From NCBI GenBank assembly GCA_944324435.1, contig CALUWH010000015.1, positions 1 to 45,563 on the forward strand: a stretch of DNA of 45,563 nt. The letters are read 5' to 3'. Source of the DNA: Candidatus Gastranaerophilales bacterium. Lineage in GTDB: Bacteria > Cyanobacteriota > Vampirovibrionia > Gastranaerophilales > Gastranaerophilaceae. The position numbers were made by a program, and so were the translations under genes. The notes beneath the pieces were generated by a model, which saw only the letters and a list, made by a program, of their open reading frames with translations, made no database searches and was not told the origin of the DNA. How positions within the stretch are numbered: the stretch's first letter is position 1; every line of letters begins with the position of its first letter. Below are positions 25,157 to 33,578 of this stretch, piece by piece.

Positions 25157-25212
25157 CCGGCCCAATGTCTACGTGCGTAGCACCATGTAACACAATATGT
25201 ATTGTGTTACAT
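25157..25212. repeat. dispersed repeat E plus perfect palindrome P (copy 2)
   Basis: Bases 25157-25201 match window bases 1-44 apart from one extra C. The palindrome arms are 25185-25197 and 25200-25212. Its right end is 40 bases before the prepilin ATG, so it could hold or disturb the prepilin promoter. Same plus-strand orientation as copy 1. Confidence 0.8.
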
Positions 25213-25252
25213 TAACGCCAAATATACAAGACAGAAAGCGAGGAATAGTTTG

Positions 25253-26413
25253 ATGAGAAAACGCGGATTCACTTTAGCAGAGCTATTAATAGTTCTCGGA
25301 ATAGCAGGTGTTGTTGCGGCGGTAATACTCCCTGCAATAAACGGATTAATGCCGGATAAAACTAAGATTAATTATCTGAAAGTGTATGATGAACTCGGCA
25401 AGAACATCAAAGCCCTTACCTCAGATTCATCAATCTTTCCTGTTTTACTCAAAGAAGGAAGCACTGATATTGATGTAAGCAAGTATCCGCTTGTAAATAA
25501 CTCTCAGCCATTAAAGGCACCTTTTAATGATGATACAAAATATTCGGGAGACAATAAGCTTTGTAACTTGTTAGCGCATACGTTTGGCGCGGATTCTTGC
25601 AGTACAACTTCTTATCCTGATAAATCATCTTTCACAACATCAAACGGCATGGAGTGGTGGATAAGTCAGACAAAGAGAGAAATTGATACAGCAAGCAATA
25701 AGATAGCTTATCAGACAGACATATATGTAGATGTGGATTCTTCTAAGGAATCCTCTAACTGTATGTACGGCGAAGATGGCTGCAAACAACCTGACAGGTT
25801 TAAGTTTTTACTTGCGGCAGACGGGAGATTAGTGCCAGCTGACCCTGTCGGCGTACATTATATCAACACCAGAAAGAATTTACTCAAGAAGAAATTTGAG
25901 GCAGAAGGTGAAATCCTTGCGCTGCTCGATGATGACTTATTAAATAATGATTATCATTCATCTGAAGATAAAGAACAAGGCAGCAATAGCGGAGCTTCTA
26001 CCGGCAATAATTCCAATTCCGGCAATAATGAAGATGAAACAATTGAGCTTAAACCTGCAGATACAAGATGGCCCTGCCTCGGTGACTATAAATCAGAACT
26101 TGGGAAATTACACATGGTCTGTTTAGATACTCCTGACTATACTCACAATTATATAGCATACTTTCCGGAAGGAAAATTCTACAAAACTTCACCAAGAAAT
26201 CACTTAAAGTCGATTTTTGTAGATGACGGTGCCGGAGTGGTTTTGGATTACTTCCAAAGCTCTAAACTAAACTTTGGAAGTACAAGGGCAGAAGTAAAGG
26301 TCTATTATGATGTTTTTTATGTCTGTGCATCATATTGGGATGATGAATATGTATATTCTGGTACATCATGTTATGTAAATGATAAATATAAAGATTTTTT
26401 GATAGCAGCGTAG
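25253..26413 (+). CDS. type IV prepilin-like protein, frame ends at a T6 run
   Basis: Secreted pilin-like protein; 386 residues are readable. MRKRGFTLAELLIVLGIAGV is a class III prepilin leader with cleavage G|F and Glu at mature position 5. The domain that follows is Ser/Asn/Gly-rich, including a low-complexity linker near 253-265 (SNSGASTGNNSNSGNN), and contains several Cys that may form disulfides. GAGGAA lies 7 bases before the ATG. The frame ends YKDFLIAA just after TTTTTTG at 26395-26401. In the -1 frame coding continues smoothly to 26841. The stop is therefore probably not the original end: a lost T, programmed slippage, or an assembly error. Confidence 0.8.
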   Translation: MRKRGFTLAELLIVLGIAGVVAAVILPAINGLMPDKTKINYLKVYDELGKNIKALTSDSSIFPVLLKEGSTDIDVSKYPLVNNSQPLKAPFNDDTKYSGDNKLCNLLAHTFGADSCSTTSYPDKSSFTTSNGMEWWISQTKREIDTASNKIAYQTDIYVDVDSSKESSNCMYGEDGCKQPDRFKFLLAADGRLVPADPVGVHYINTRKNLLKKKFEAEGEILALLDDDLLNNDYHSSEDKEQGSNSGASTGNNSNSGNNEDETIELKPADTRWPCLGDYKSELGKLHMVCLDTPDYTHNYIAYFPEGKFYKTSPRNHLKSIFVDDGAGVVLDYFQSSKLNFGSTRAEVKVYYDVFYVCASYWDDEYVYSGTSCYVNDKYKDFLIAA

Positions 26414-26841
26414 TAGAATCAGGTTATAAAGGTACAAGGAATCGGCAGGACAGAGTACCATGGGGCTCTCCAAAATCAATCAAAGTGGATAACGTAGTGT
26501 ATGTACGTGACTGGCAGGAACCAATAGGAGTATTCACATTGAAACACGGTACCTTACTTAATATCACTCCCATTGCAGACCGTACAGTATTATACAATCC
26601 CCTAGAGAACATAAACTTTAATTTGGATGACCCAAATCTACAGTATTCAACTGTAAACTTACGATATTCTGGTGTAGAATCAAGATATGATTTGGAAAAT
26701 GTTTACATCCTTAGTCCAGATCCTGCTAAAACCTACTTCCCAGATTATTCTCCAAATTTGGAACAAGTTGCGGCCTGGGTATTAAATAAAGATATTAAAG
26801 ATGTTATTGGAACTGATTTTGTAAAAAATTCTTCATTTTAA
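26395..26841 (+). pseudogene. -1 frame continuation of the prepilin-like gene
   Basis: The -1 frame is open from the T6 run through DSSVVESGYKGTRNR and VVYVRDWQEPIGVFTLKHGT to a stop at 26839-26841, about 147 codons. It has normal amino-acid composition and no ribosome site of its own; a GTG at 26485 is the first candidate start and is poorly placed. TTTTTTG sits exactly in the X-XXY-YYZ register of a -1 slippery heptamer (GAT TTT TTG). Joining the two parts would give about 533 residues. It may be a decayed gene end, a phase-variable tract or a programmed frameshift. Confidence 0.65.
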
Positions 26842-26850
26842 TAAAGCTTA

Positions 26851-26885
26851 TAGGTAACGGTAAGCCCCAGCTTTACCGTTACCTA
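26851..26885. terminator. bidirectional hairpin between convergent genes
   Basis: Perfect 13-bp arms TAGGTAACGGTAA (26851-26863) and TTACCGTTACCTA (26873-26885) with a 9-base loop, between the prepilin remnant (plus) and hpt (minus). T-tracts are weak on both sides, so it is a stem that could block both RNA polymerases or protect 3' ends. Confidence 0.65.
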
Positions 26886-26888
26886 AGT

Positions 26889-27425
26889 TTATACAGCACC
26901 TTCGACATACCCTATGTACGGCAGGTTTCTATAATACCCGTCATAATCCAGCCCATAGCCGACAAGAAACTTATTGTCAACCTCAAATGCGTGATAATCA
27001 GGATTAATATCAACTTCCCTTTTTATCTTTTTATCAAGAAGGGCGCAGAATTTTAAGCTCTTTGTCTTGAAATTATGTCTGATAAAATCCATCAAAAACT
27101 TTGCAGTATGACCGGTGTCAATAATATCTTCGATTATTAATACATTTTTATTGTTCAAATCCGGAAGCGAAATATCAACCGCGTTGACCTTTCCTGTAGA
27201 AGAGAAGCCAGAACCGTAGCTTGAAAGGCGGATAAATTCCATTCTCAAAGGCATTTTCAAATGTTTTGATAAATCGACCATAAACATTACGGCTCCTTTG
27301 AGCACACAGATTAAATACAACTCCTCTTCTTGATATTCCTTATTCAACCTCTCTCCAAGCGCTTTTATCGCTCCTTGGATTTCGTCTTCTTTGAACAAAA
27401 CCTTCAAATCATTTTCCGTAATCAT
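26889..27425 (-). CDS. hpt: hypoxanthine phosphoribosyltransferase
   Basis: Purine salvage enzyme of 178 residues, the normal size, making IMP or GMP from hypoxanthine or guanine and PRPP. The PRPP motif is VLIIEDIIDTGHT (about 94-106), and LICVLKGAVMFM and RLSSYG are family blocks. AGGTGAT precedes the ATG. It follows tilS by 8 bases; the tilS-hpt pairing is common in bacteria. It is the last gene of the long minus-strand run starting at ftsY. Confidence 0.96.
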   Translation of the reverse strand: MITENDLKVLFKEDEIQGAIKALGERLNKEYQEEELYLICVLKGAVMFMVDLSKHLKMPLRMEFIRLSSYGSGFSSTGKVNAVDISLPDLNNKNVLIIEDIIDTGHTAKFLMDFIRHNFKTKSLKFCALLDKKIKREVDINPDYHAFEVDNKFLVGYGLDYDGYYRNLPYIGYVEGAV

Positions 27426-27433
27426 AAATCACC

Positions 27434-28774
27434 TCAGATAAATTCTATGACGTGGGTCGGAACACCTTTTACGCCTATTTTATCACTAATTCCAACACCT
27501 AAAACCCATAGGACTTCGTTTTCTTTACACAAAAGGAGTATATCGTCTCTGTTATGCCTTGGAACACCTTTGGAATTTAAATATTTTTTCAGCTTCATAG
27601 TTCCGCGCATACCAAAAGGCGTAATTATATCTCCGTCTCTTCGTGTTCTCAAGGTCAGCGGAAACTGAATGTTTGAAAAATCTGCGTACGCAAAATTTGA
27701 TGTTGATTCCGGAAATACAAAGAGGTCTTTTTCATTATGACGCCTTAGCGAGAATTTTTTACCATTAATCGGATATTCCCCGACAGACGGAATCAATATA
27801 TCAATAATTTCTTTTTCTTCAATATTTTTGCGCGGAATCTTTTCAACAAATTTTTCATCCGCATAAAGCCATTTTGCAGACGCGAGCGACATTGTACTTC
27901 CGTTTCGCTGATTAATATTGCTCTCTATAAACTCGTATATTTCGGAAATTTTCTTGAAATCGTAATCCAAATCAAGCTGCTGGATATATTCATGCAAAAG
28001 CCTTAATTTAACCGGCTTAGAAAGTTTTTTATACTCAGAAGAAATTATACGATCACCCTTAAAAACATTAGGTCTTATTGTTTTTAAGTATTCTTCAATA
28101 ATCTCATTTTCGCTTGTCGCAACCGCAGAAAGCGTATTAAGAGCATCTTTTACATTCTCATTAATTTTTTCAAGCGCAGGAATCACATTGAGCCGCAAAT
28201 AATTCCTTTTGTACGCAATATTAGAATTAGACGAATCATTATTAGGTGCAAGATTGTTTTCGTTACAATAATCCACAATTTCAGAGCGTCTTGTTGTCAA
28301 AAGCGGACGGTAAAAATAAAGCCGCTTTTCTGAAATCCCTTTTAGTCCTACAATTCCGGTTCCCTTTATAACCCTGTATAAAATAGTTTCTGCGTTATCA
28401 TCTTTGTTATGAGCAGTAAATACAGCATCCGCGTCAAACTCGTCGTAAGCTTCTTCAAAAAACTCATACCTTGCAATCCTAGCGTCGTTTTCTGTCTTTT
28501 TTAAACTTTTAGGCGCATTTTTCGTATAAAATTCCATCCCCTTAGCGCTTGCAAAAATCCTGCAGACTTCCTGCTCTTTTAAAGATTCTTCTCCGCGCCA
28601 ATTGTGGTTAAAATGAGCTGCAATCACCGTCATTTCAGTAAATTCAGGCAATGTTTTAATCTTAGATAAAATATCCAGAAGGCACATAGAATCATAACCG
28701 CCGGAAAATCCTACAATGATAGTCTTATCCTGCAGTTCGTATTTCCTCAAAAAATCTATTACGCGATTTATCAC
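27434..28774 (-). CDS. tilS: tRNA(Ile)-lysidine synthase TilS
   Basis: Essential enzyme of 446 residues that changes C34 of tRNA-Ile(CAU) to lysidine so it reads AUA. The PP-loop ATP motif is SGGYDS (24-29); AHNKDDNAET matches the family AHHxDDxxET block. The C-terminal region (about 370-446) fits the TilS C-terminal domain. The start is GTG, sharing one base with the stop of the upstream ClpN-repeat gene (TAGTG), which implies coupling. Confidence 0.94.
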   Translation of the reverse strand: MINRVIDFLRKYELQDKTIIVGFSGGYDSMCLLDILSKIKTLPEFTEMTVIAAHFNHNWRGEESLKEQEVCRIFASAKGMEFYTKNAPKSLKKTENDARIARYEFFEEAYDEFDADAVFTAHNKDDNAETILYRVIKGTGIVGLKGISEKRLYFYRPLLTTRRSEIVDYCNENNLAPNNDSSNSNIAYKRNYLRLNVIPALEKINENVKDALNTLSAVATSENEIIEEYLKTIRPNVFKGDRIISSEYKKLSKPVKLRLLHEYIQQLDLDYDFKKISEIYEFIESNINQRNGSTMSLASAKWLYADEKFVEKIPRKNIEEKEIIDILIPSVGEYPINGKKFSLRRHNEKDLFVFPESTSNFAYADFSNIQFPLTLRTRRDGDIITPFGMRGTMKLKKYLNSKGVPRHNRDDILLLCKENEVLWVLGVGISDKIGVKGVPTHVIEFI

Positions 28775-30111
28775 TATTTAATACCTTGAATACCATGTTT
28801 AATCTCAACGGCATCAACTCCAAGCTGGTTCAGAGCTTTCATAGCAAGTGAATTCGGCTCATCTAAAATTGCAAGAAGCAAATCAACCGCCTCAATTTTT
28901 TGTTTGTTGGATTTTTTTGCTGAAACCCAAGCCTTTTCCAGAACTCGTTTTGCACGGCTTGTAAAAGTTATTTCTTTATCAAAATACTCGTTTCCATACC
29001 CGACAAGGTTTTCTACAACAAGCCTTGCATCTTTCATTGTGATTTCCAAATCATTCAACACTTCAAAAGCAACGCTGGTGCCTTCCGCAATAATTCCAAG
29101 AAGAAACATCTCTGTTCCTACAATATTACGGCCAATACGCCTTGCCTCTTCTTTTGCAAGCTTCATTATTGTTAAAGTCTCCGGCATCTGTTTTTCAATC
29201 GGTTTTAAAATATCTGTCGATAATTCTTCGCTGTTTATCCCAAGAGACTTGATAATATCATAAGCCAGCCCTTTTTTGGTTTTCAAAATACTTAAAACAA
29301 TATGCTCGGGCGTAATCACGGAAGAGCCGAGTTCTTTTGCCGTTTGGAAAGCAGAATTCATCATCAAAAACGCGTTTGGTGTAAAAATAATTCTCTTTCC
29401 CTCATATTCAGCCTGTCTTGACTGCTGTTCTTGAAGCTTTTGTTCAAAAATTTCCGCATTAAGTCCGTATTTATTGATTGTTTTAACCAAATCTTTATCC
29501 GAAAACTCCAGTATAGAGGCCATAATTTGTTCCGTACCCAGAATCTCATATCCTGCAGCAGACAGTTTAGAAACAGCACTTTCTAAAACATCTTTCAATG
29601 CTTCGCCTTCATATACAGATTCAAAACTGCTGTTTTTATCCTCGTCATCTTCTGCCTCAGGGTGTTCAAGACGCTTAATCTTTCTCTGTACCAGTTTTGT
29701 TAGAATTTCTCTTGAATTATAAATGTCAAAACTGCAGCTTTTTAAAATTTCCTGAATATTTGGATTTTTATCAGTTATAACTGATAAGAACAAATGTTCA
29801 AAAAGAATATTTGTATTTCCGGATTTGCTTGCCAAATCCAGCGTATGTTTTAAAATATCCTTAACATCATGGCTGAACGGAATACTTGCGACTTTTTTAT
29901 TTGATTTTGTAACGCAAGATTCAATTTTTTTACGGACTAATTCTTCATTTACCCCGTACATCCTGAATAGTTTTAAAGATACGCCCTTAGCCTCTTTTAC
30001 AAGGGCAAGCAGAAGATGCTCCGGCAAAACCTCGGCACAAGACATCTCTTGAGCCAGCTTTTGCGACTCACTTACTACATTGACCGCCCTTTCCGTAAAC
30101 CGCTCAAACAA
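28774..30111 (-). CDS. tandem Clp N-domain protein without ATPase
   Basis: Protein of 445 residues. It starts like ClpC (MFERFTERAVNVVSESQKLA, LPEHLLLALVKEAKG) but never reaches an AAA+ domain; no Walker A is present. Clp_N-type repeats recur: about 1-150, a weak one at 165-235, TPNAFLMMNSAFQTAKELG...TPEHIVLSIL (about 245-315), and TIMKLAKEEARRIGRN...GTEMFLLGII with a last repeat to 445. Clp N-domains bind adaptors and substrates, so this may act as an adaptor or competitor for ClpC/ClpA, comparable to plastid ClpT. The start is TTG with GAGGAA upstream. It lies 2 bases after the DUF1292 gene. No full Clp ATPase is in the window. Confidence 0.82.
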   Translation of the reverse strand: MFERFTERAVNVVSESQKLAQEMSCAEVLPEHLLLALVKEAKGVSLKLFRMYGVNEELVRKKIESCVTKSNKKVASIPFSHDVKDILKHTLDLASKSGNTNILFEHLFLSVITDKNPNIQEILKSCSFDIYNSREILTKLVQRKIKRLEHPEAEDDEDKNSSFESVYEGEALKDVLESAVSKLSAAGYEILGTEQIMASILEFSDKDLVKTINKYGLNAEIFEQKLQEQQSRQAEYEGKRIIFTPNAFLMMNSAFQTAKELGSSVITPEHIVLSILKTKKGLAYDIIKSLGINSEELSTDILKPIEKQMPETLTIMKLAKEEARRIGRNIVGTEMFLLGIIAEGTSVAFEVLNDLEITMKDARLVVENLVGYGNEYFDKEITFTSRAKRVLEKAWVSAKKSNKQKIEAVDLLLAILDEPNSLAMKALNQLGVDAVEIKHGIQGIK

Positions 30112-30113
30112 AA

Positions 30114-30395
30114 TTATACTTCCTCTTCTTCGTCGTCTAAAGACTCAATATATTGACATACGCGGTTGAATTCGGCTTCATCATCAATATTTTGGAAATA
30201 GCCGTCATCACCTTCTTCTACGTACTCCATAACTATGACTTCCGCGTCTTCATCGTCTTCGCTTTCGCTCAGAGGCAGCAAAAGAGCATAAGTTTTTTCT
30301 TCAAAGTCAATGACGTCATAAATCTCACACTTTGTAAGCTGACCGTCTTCATCAATAATTTCTACGTAATTTTGTTCTTCTTCACTCATAATCAT
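30114..30395 (-). CDS. DUF1292 family small acidic protein
   Basis: Acidic protein of 93 residues (EEEQNYVEIIDEDGQ, EVIVMEYVEEGDDG, ending DDEEEEV) matching the DUF1292 pattern of Firmicutes and Cyanobacteria. Family members often follow ruvX/yqgF, as here, with a four-base ATGA overlap. Function is unknown. The highly acidic tail may affect where ribosomes restart for the next gene. Confidence 0.85.
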   Translation of the reverse strand: MIMSEEEQNYVEIIDEDGQLTKCEIYDVIDFEEKTYALLLPLSESEDDEDAEVIVMEYVEEGDDGYFQNIDDEAEFNRVCQYIESLDDEEEEV

Positions 30396-30790
30396 TTACC
30401 TAAATATTGTTCCAATATTACACAAGCACTTTCTATATCCACAAGTCCTTTATTTTTTCTAAAGTCTACCTTTCTTTCACGAAGCCTTTCTTCAGCCTCC
30501 TCGGAAGTTAGTCTTTCATCTTCTAATATTATATCAAAACCAGTAATTTTTTGTGAAAAATCTATACAATTCTTTGCTTGTCCCCCCAAAGAGCCGTCCA
30601 TGTTGACAGGGACTCCGACGACAATTTTTTCTACTCTGTTTTCTTTTGCAATTTTTATAATCTCTTCAATTGCCTTGCTTTCAGGTTCTCGGGAGATGCA
30701 GGAGTGCGGCACGGCAATTACCTGCAAAAAATCGCTCAAAGCTATACCTATACGCTTTGTGCCGACATCAAGCGCCATTACCTTATGCAT
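30392..30790 (-). CDS. ruvX: RuvX/YqgF Holliday junction resolvase-like protein
   Basis: RNase H-fold protein of 132 residues. MALDVGTKRIGIALSD carries the first catalytic Asp, VVGVPVNMDGS and LEDERLTS the second acidic block, and the last helix region KGLVDIESACVILEQYL the third Asp. The family is implicated in pre-16S rRNA 5' maturation and junction resolution. I prefer the ATG at 30790, six bases after GGTGGG, over the TTG at 30796. It overlaps the upstream HEAT-like gene by 8 bases. Confidence 0.92.
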   Translation of the reverse strand: MHKVMALDVGTKRIGIALSDFLQVIAVPHSCISREPESKAIEEIIKIAKENRVEKIVVGVPVNMDGSLGGQAKNCIDFSQKITGFDIILEDERLTSEEAEERLRERKVDFRKNKGLVDIESACVILEQYLGK

Positions 30791-32378
30791 TATCAACCCA
30801 CCTTGCTTCTATGCCGGAGATTATCATATCAAGCTGCAAAAGCTCAAAGTCATTGGACTTTGGAAACATTTTTTTCTCAAATATATTAGAAGTCTTGCGT
30901 TGATTTTTAAGCAAATAACGTTTCCCGACATAATACTCATAAATACTTTTTCTTATAATATTTGTTAAAAATGAGTAATTAGACCCCAGGGAATAAAATA
31001 TTTCAGCGAGTTCCTTATCTCCTTTAAGCATTCTCAGATATGCGGCAATATTAAATGTCACCAATTTATAAGCAAGTTCTTTTGCTGTATAAATAGAGTC
31101 AAAATGATCAGCAATGAATTTGTCCAAATCTACATCAAAATTGTTGTCCTTATACTCTTTAGATAACTTCTCAATAAATTCTTTAAATTCCGGAGTTGTA
31201 ATCTCGTCAAAAAACCAGTTTTGAACGTAATCATTCAAACACAGTTTATCAATATCTTTTTGATTCAACTCTTTTTTCTCAAGATAAAGTGCAGGTTTTT
31301 CCGGTTCTATATCGAGAAGAATGCTCTGCCAGCAGATATACTCATAAGGAACGGGCTCTCTGTTTATATGAGAGTTTTCTTCAGCCTGAGCAAGAAGGTA
31401 TTTAGCAACGCCTGCATTTATCTCATACTTTTCCTGATAATTATAAAACTTATCGACAATCTTATAGAAATCCTGCTCCGTCATGGAGTTAAACCCGAAT
31501 GCATCAAGAATGCCGTATCTCGGGTTAATCACGATTGCAAGAAACTGCAGCGAGCGGTTAGCGCGTATGCGTGAAAAGATTATTGCCATATTTCCATGCC
31601 CGTCAGGGAAGGATACATAAATTTTATAAGGCTTGGATTCTTTTAGAATATTTTTATAAAATTCTTCTGTTTTATCAACCCTTATCCCTGACATTTTAAG
31701 CTCGGATAACGCTTTATTTAATCGTCCCTGTAACTCTTCCGGTGCATAAATTTTTGCGTTCTCTATCGCATGATAAGCAAGCTGTGACTTTGAGTGTCCC
31801 AGAATTTCAAGCGCGGTATTTCCAATATCTGTTCCCATATAGTACAAAAATACCGGAATCAATATATTGGCAAGAGCGTCATTGGCATAATCTTCTTCAA
31901 GAGATTTTATGAGTATAATTTTGTCATTGTCGCTTATTGCGCTCAAAAAGTCCATAAAATCAATCTGTGCTTCAGGATTCATTATAGCAGTTTCAAGCAG
32001 CTCTTTTGTTTCTTTGTTAATGAGTTCATTAAACTGCTCAAAATATCCGCTTATAACATCGTAGTCAATTTTATTTCCCAAATCCTTGAGCATGTTAAAC
32101 GCAATCATTTTAACGTGGTCACTGTATTCCGGAGCCTTGATTACGTTCCAAAGCTCGTCATTCAAAGTATCTTTATCAATAAGTTCTGTTAAAAGCCAAC
32201 AGATAAGAAGCGCTTTTTGTTCAGGCGCATTAATCAATTCCTTAATCAGGACATCTAATACAGTCTTTTTATCGTCTATATTTTTTAAATCCGTAAGCAG
32301 TGATGCGTTAGGCTGCATAGAAGTTGATAAGGCCGTTAAAGTGGCAAGAATCTCCGCTTTTATTTGAATTTTATTCAT
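30783..32378 (-). CDS. unknown helical (HEAT-like) protein
   Basis: Cytosolic protein of 531 residues, not recognised. The first 230 residues look like an alpha-solenoid of short helical repeats (for example KALLICWLLTELIDKD, DHVKMIAFNMLKDLG, GNTALEILGHSKSQLAYHAI). The middle (about 245-310) has a small beta-rich part (YKIYVSFPDGHGNMAIIFSR, FLAIVINPRYGI). The C-terminal third is helical again. AAAGGA precedes the ATG. Position between the ClpX-finger gene and ruvX, with an 8-base overlap, places it in the conserved-looking minus-strand operon. Confidence 0.75.
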   Translation of the reverse strand: MNKIQIKAEILATLTALSTSMQPNASLLTDLKNIDDKKTVLDVLIKELINAPEQKALLICWLLTELIDKDTLNDELWNVIKAPEYSDHVKMIAFNMLKDLGNKIDYDVISGYFEQFNELINKETKELLETAIMNPEAQIDFMDFLSAISDNDKIILIKSLEEDYANDALANILIPVFLYYMGTDIGNTALEILGHSKSQLAYHAIENAKIYAPEELQGRLNKALSELKMSGIRVDKTEEFYKNILKESKPYKIYVSFPDGHGNMAIIFSRIRANRSLQFLAIVINPRYGILDAFGFNSMTEQDFYKIVDKFYNYQEKYEINAGVAKYLLAQAEENSHINREPVPYEYICWQSILLDIEPEKPALYLEKKELNQKDIDKLCLNDYVQNWFFDEITTPEFKEFIEKLSKEYKDNNFDVDLDKFIADHFDSIYTAKELAYKLVTFNIAAYLRMLKGDKELAEIFYSLGSNYSFLTNIIRKSIYEYYVGKRYLLKNQRKTSNIFEKKMFPKSNDFELLQLDMIISGIEARWVDNA

Positions 32379-32392
32379 ATAAAAATCCTTTC

Positions 32393-32674
32393 TTATCTTG
32401 CTTTACCCCAAAAGGCGTCCAGAATTTGCTGAGCCTCCGCAGAGAGCATCCTGTCATTTAAAATTAAATACTGAACAGCAATCATTGTGCACTCGGAACA
32501 AATATTTACCCCCGGGCCCTTGACCATTTTGATAACCTGAGTATTCGGTCTTCCGCAGAAACTGCAATATACAGGCTCTGAAATGCCTTCATGTTTATAG
32601 TGATGAGCCGGCTGTTCATTATTGCCGCGTTTTTTACCTCTTGCGCCCAATTTGACGACTTTTTCGTCTGACAT
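32393..32674 (-). CDS. stand-alone ClpX-type zinc-finger protein
   Basis: Protein of 93 residues. Residues about 38-70 read YCSFCGRPNTQVIKMVKG then NICSECTMIA, a C-x2-C...C-x2-C zinc-binding domain like the N-terminal finger of ClpX (CSFCGK...CDEC). No ATPase follows; after the finger comes only a short helix ending AFWGKAR. The ClpX finger dimerises and binds adaptors and substrates, so this could be a ClpX adaptor or a decoy. AAGGAGAG precedes the ATG at 32674; a longer frame to 32725 lacks support. It lies 53 bases after aroE. Confidence 0.82.
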   Translation of the reverse strand: MSDEKVVKLGARGKKRGNNEQPAHHYKHEGISEPVYCSFCGRPNTQVIKMVKGPGVNICSECTMIAVQYLILNDRMLSAEAQQILDAFWGKAR

Positions 32675-32727
32675 TACTCTCTCCTTATTTTTTACAATTG
32701 TAGCGCAAAAAACAGGTTTATGCAATC

Positions 32728-33567
32728 TTACAAAGCTTCCAGTGCTGCAATCTTCATTTTATCGGTATCAGGATTTTTTCCGGTCCAAATCCATAAAGCC
32801 CTCTCAGCCTGATAAATCAGCATATCAAGACCTCCTATAGTCTTTAAGCCTCTCTTTTGGGCTTCTTGAATCAAGACTGTTTTTGTCGGGTTGTATACAA
32901 TATCGTAAACGATTGTATCAGGAGATAATTTATCCAAATCACCTCTTTCCAATGGCATCTGGTCTGCCATAAATCCGCGCATTCCAATTGGTGTTGCATT
33001 TACAACTATCGACGTACCCTCAAGGCTTCTTATATTCTGTATTTGATAAACATTGAAAGTTATGTTCGGAAATTTTGCTCTGACATACTCTAATGTCTGT
33101 CTTGAGTTAATTATATTTCTTGTGTAAAAGTCTATCTCACTGACTCCGCGCTCGGCAAGTCCTACTACTGCAGCTCTTGCAGCGCCTCCTGTTCCAAGAA
33201 TACTTGCGTTTTTACCTCTCAAATCGACTTCGTCGGGAATTGCGCGCTTAAAGCCGTAAATATCTGTATTATATCCATGGAATGTTTTATCCTCCATGAC
33301 CTTAACTGTATTCACGCAGCCTGCTATATTTGCATAGTCGTCTATGTCATCGAGAAACAATGACATTGGAACTTTCAAAGGAATTGTTACATTAAAACCA
33401 TTATACCCGTTGGCCTTAATATACTTAATTCTATTTATTAACTCTTCCGGCGGAGTTTCCATAACATCGTAAGAACCGGCATCCCCGATACTTTCAAGCC
33501 CGGCCTTTTGAATTACTGCAGAAATCGAATGCCCTAAAGGAAATCCTATAATTCCTAATTTATACAT
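32728..33567 (-). CDS. aroE: shikimate dehydrogenase
   Basis: NADP-dependent enzyme of 279 residues converting 3-dehydroshikimate to shikimate in aromatic amino acid synthesis. GFPLGHSIS binds the substrate, NVTIPLKVPM has the catalytic Lys, GYNTDIYGF the substrate Asp, and ILGTGGAARAAV is the nucleotide loop. GLDMLIYQAERALWIWTG is the usual C-terminal block. It follows mutS2 by 11 bases with GTAGGAGAG as ribosome site. Confidence 0.95.
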   Translation of the reverse strand: MYKLGIIGFPLGHSISAVIQKAGLESIGDAGSYDVMETPPEELINRIKYIKANGYNGFNVTIPLKVPMSLFLDDIDDYANIAGCVNTVKVMEDKTFHGYNTDIYGFKRAIPDEVDLRGKNASILGTGGAARAAVVGLAERGVSEIDFYTRNIINSRQTLEYVRAKFPNITFNVYQIQNIRSLEGTSIVVNATPIGMRGFMADQMPLERGDLDKLSPDTIVYDIVYNPTKTVLIQEAQKRGLKTIGGLDMLIYQAERALWIWTGKNPDTDKMKIAALEAL

Positions 33568-33578
33568 AAACCTCTCTC

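Noticed and set aside
1-25212. A 25-kb composite transposon bounded by the direct repeats
   Set aside because: The interior is largely house-keeping genes, with no transposase, integrase or target-site duplication; dispersed small repeats explain it better.
26485-26841. Independent 118-residue gene with GTG start
   Set aside because: No ribosome site, and the same frame stays open back to the T6 run of the prepilin gene, so it is the tail of that gene.
30153-30968. 271-residue plus-strand frame opposite DUF1292 and ruvX
   Set aside because: It crosses three well-supported minus-strand genes and has no ribosome site.
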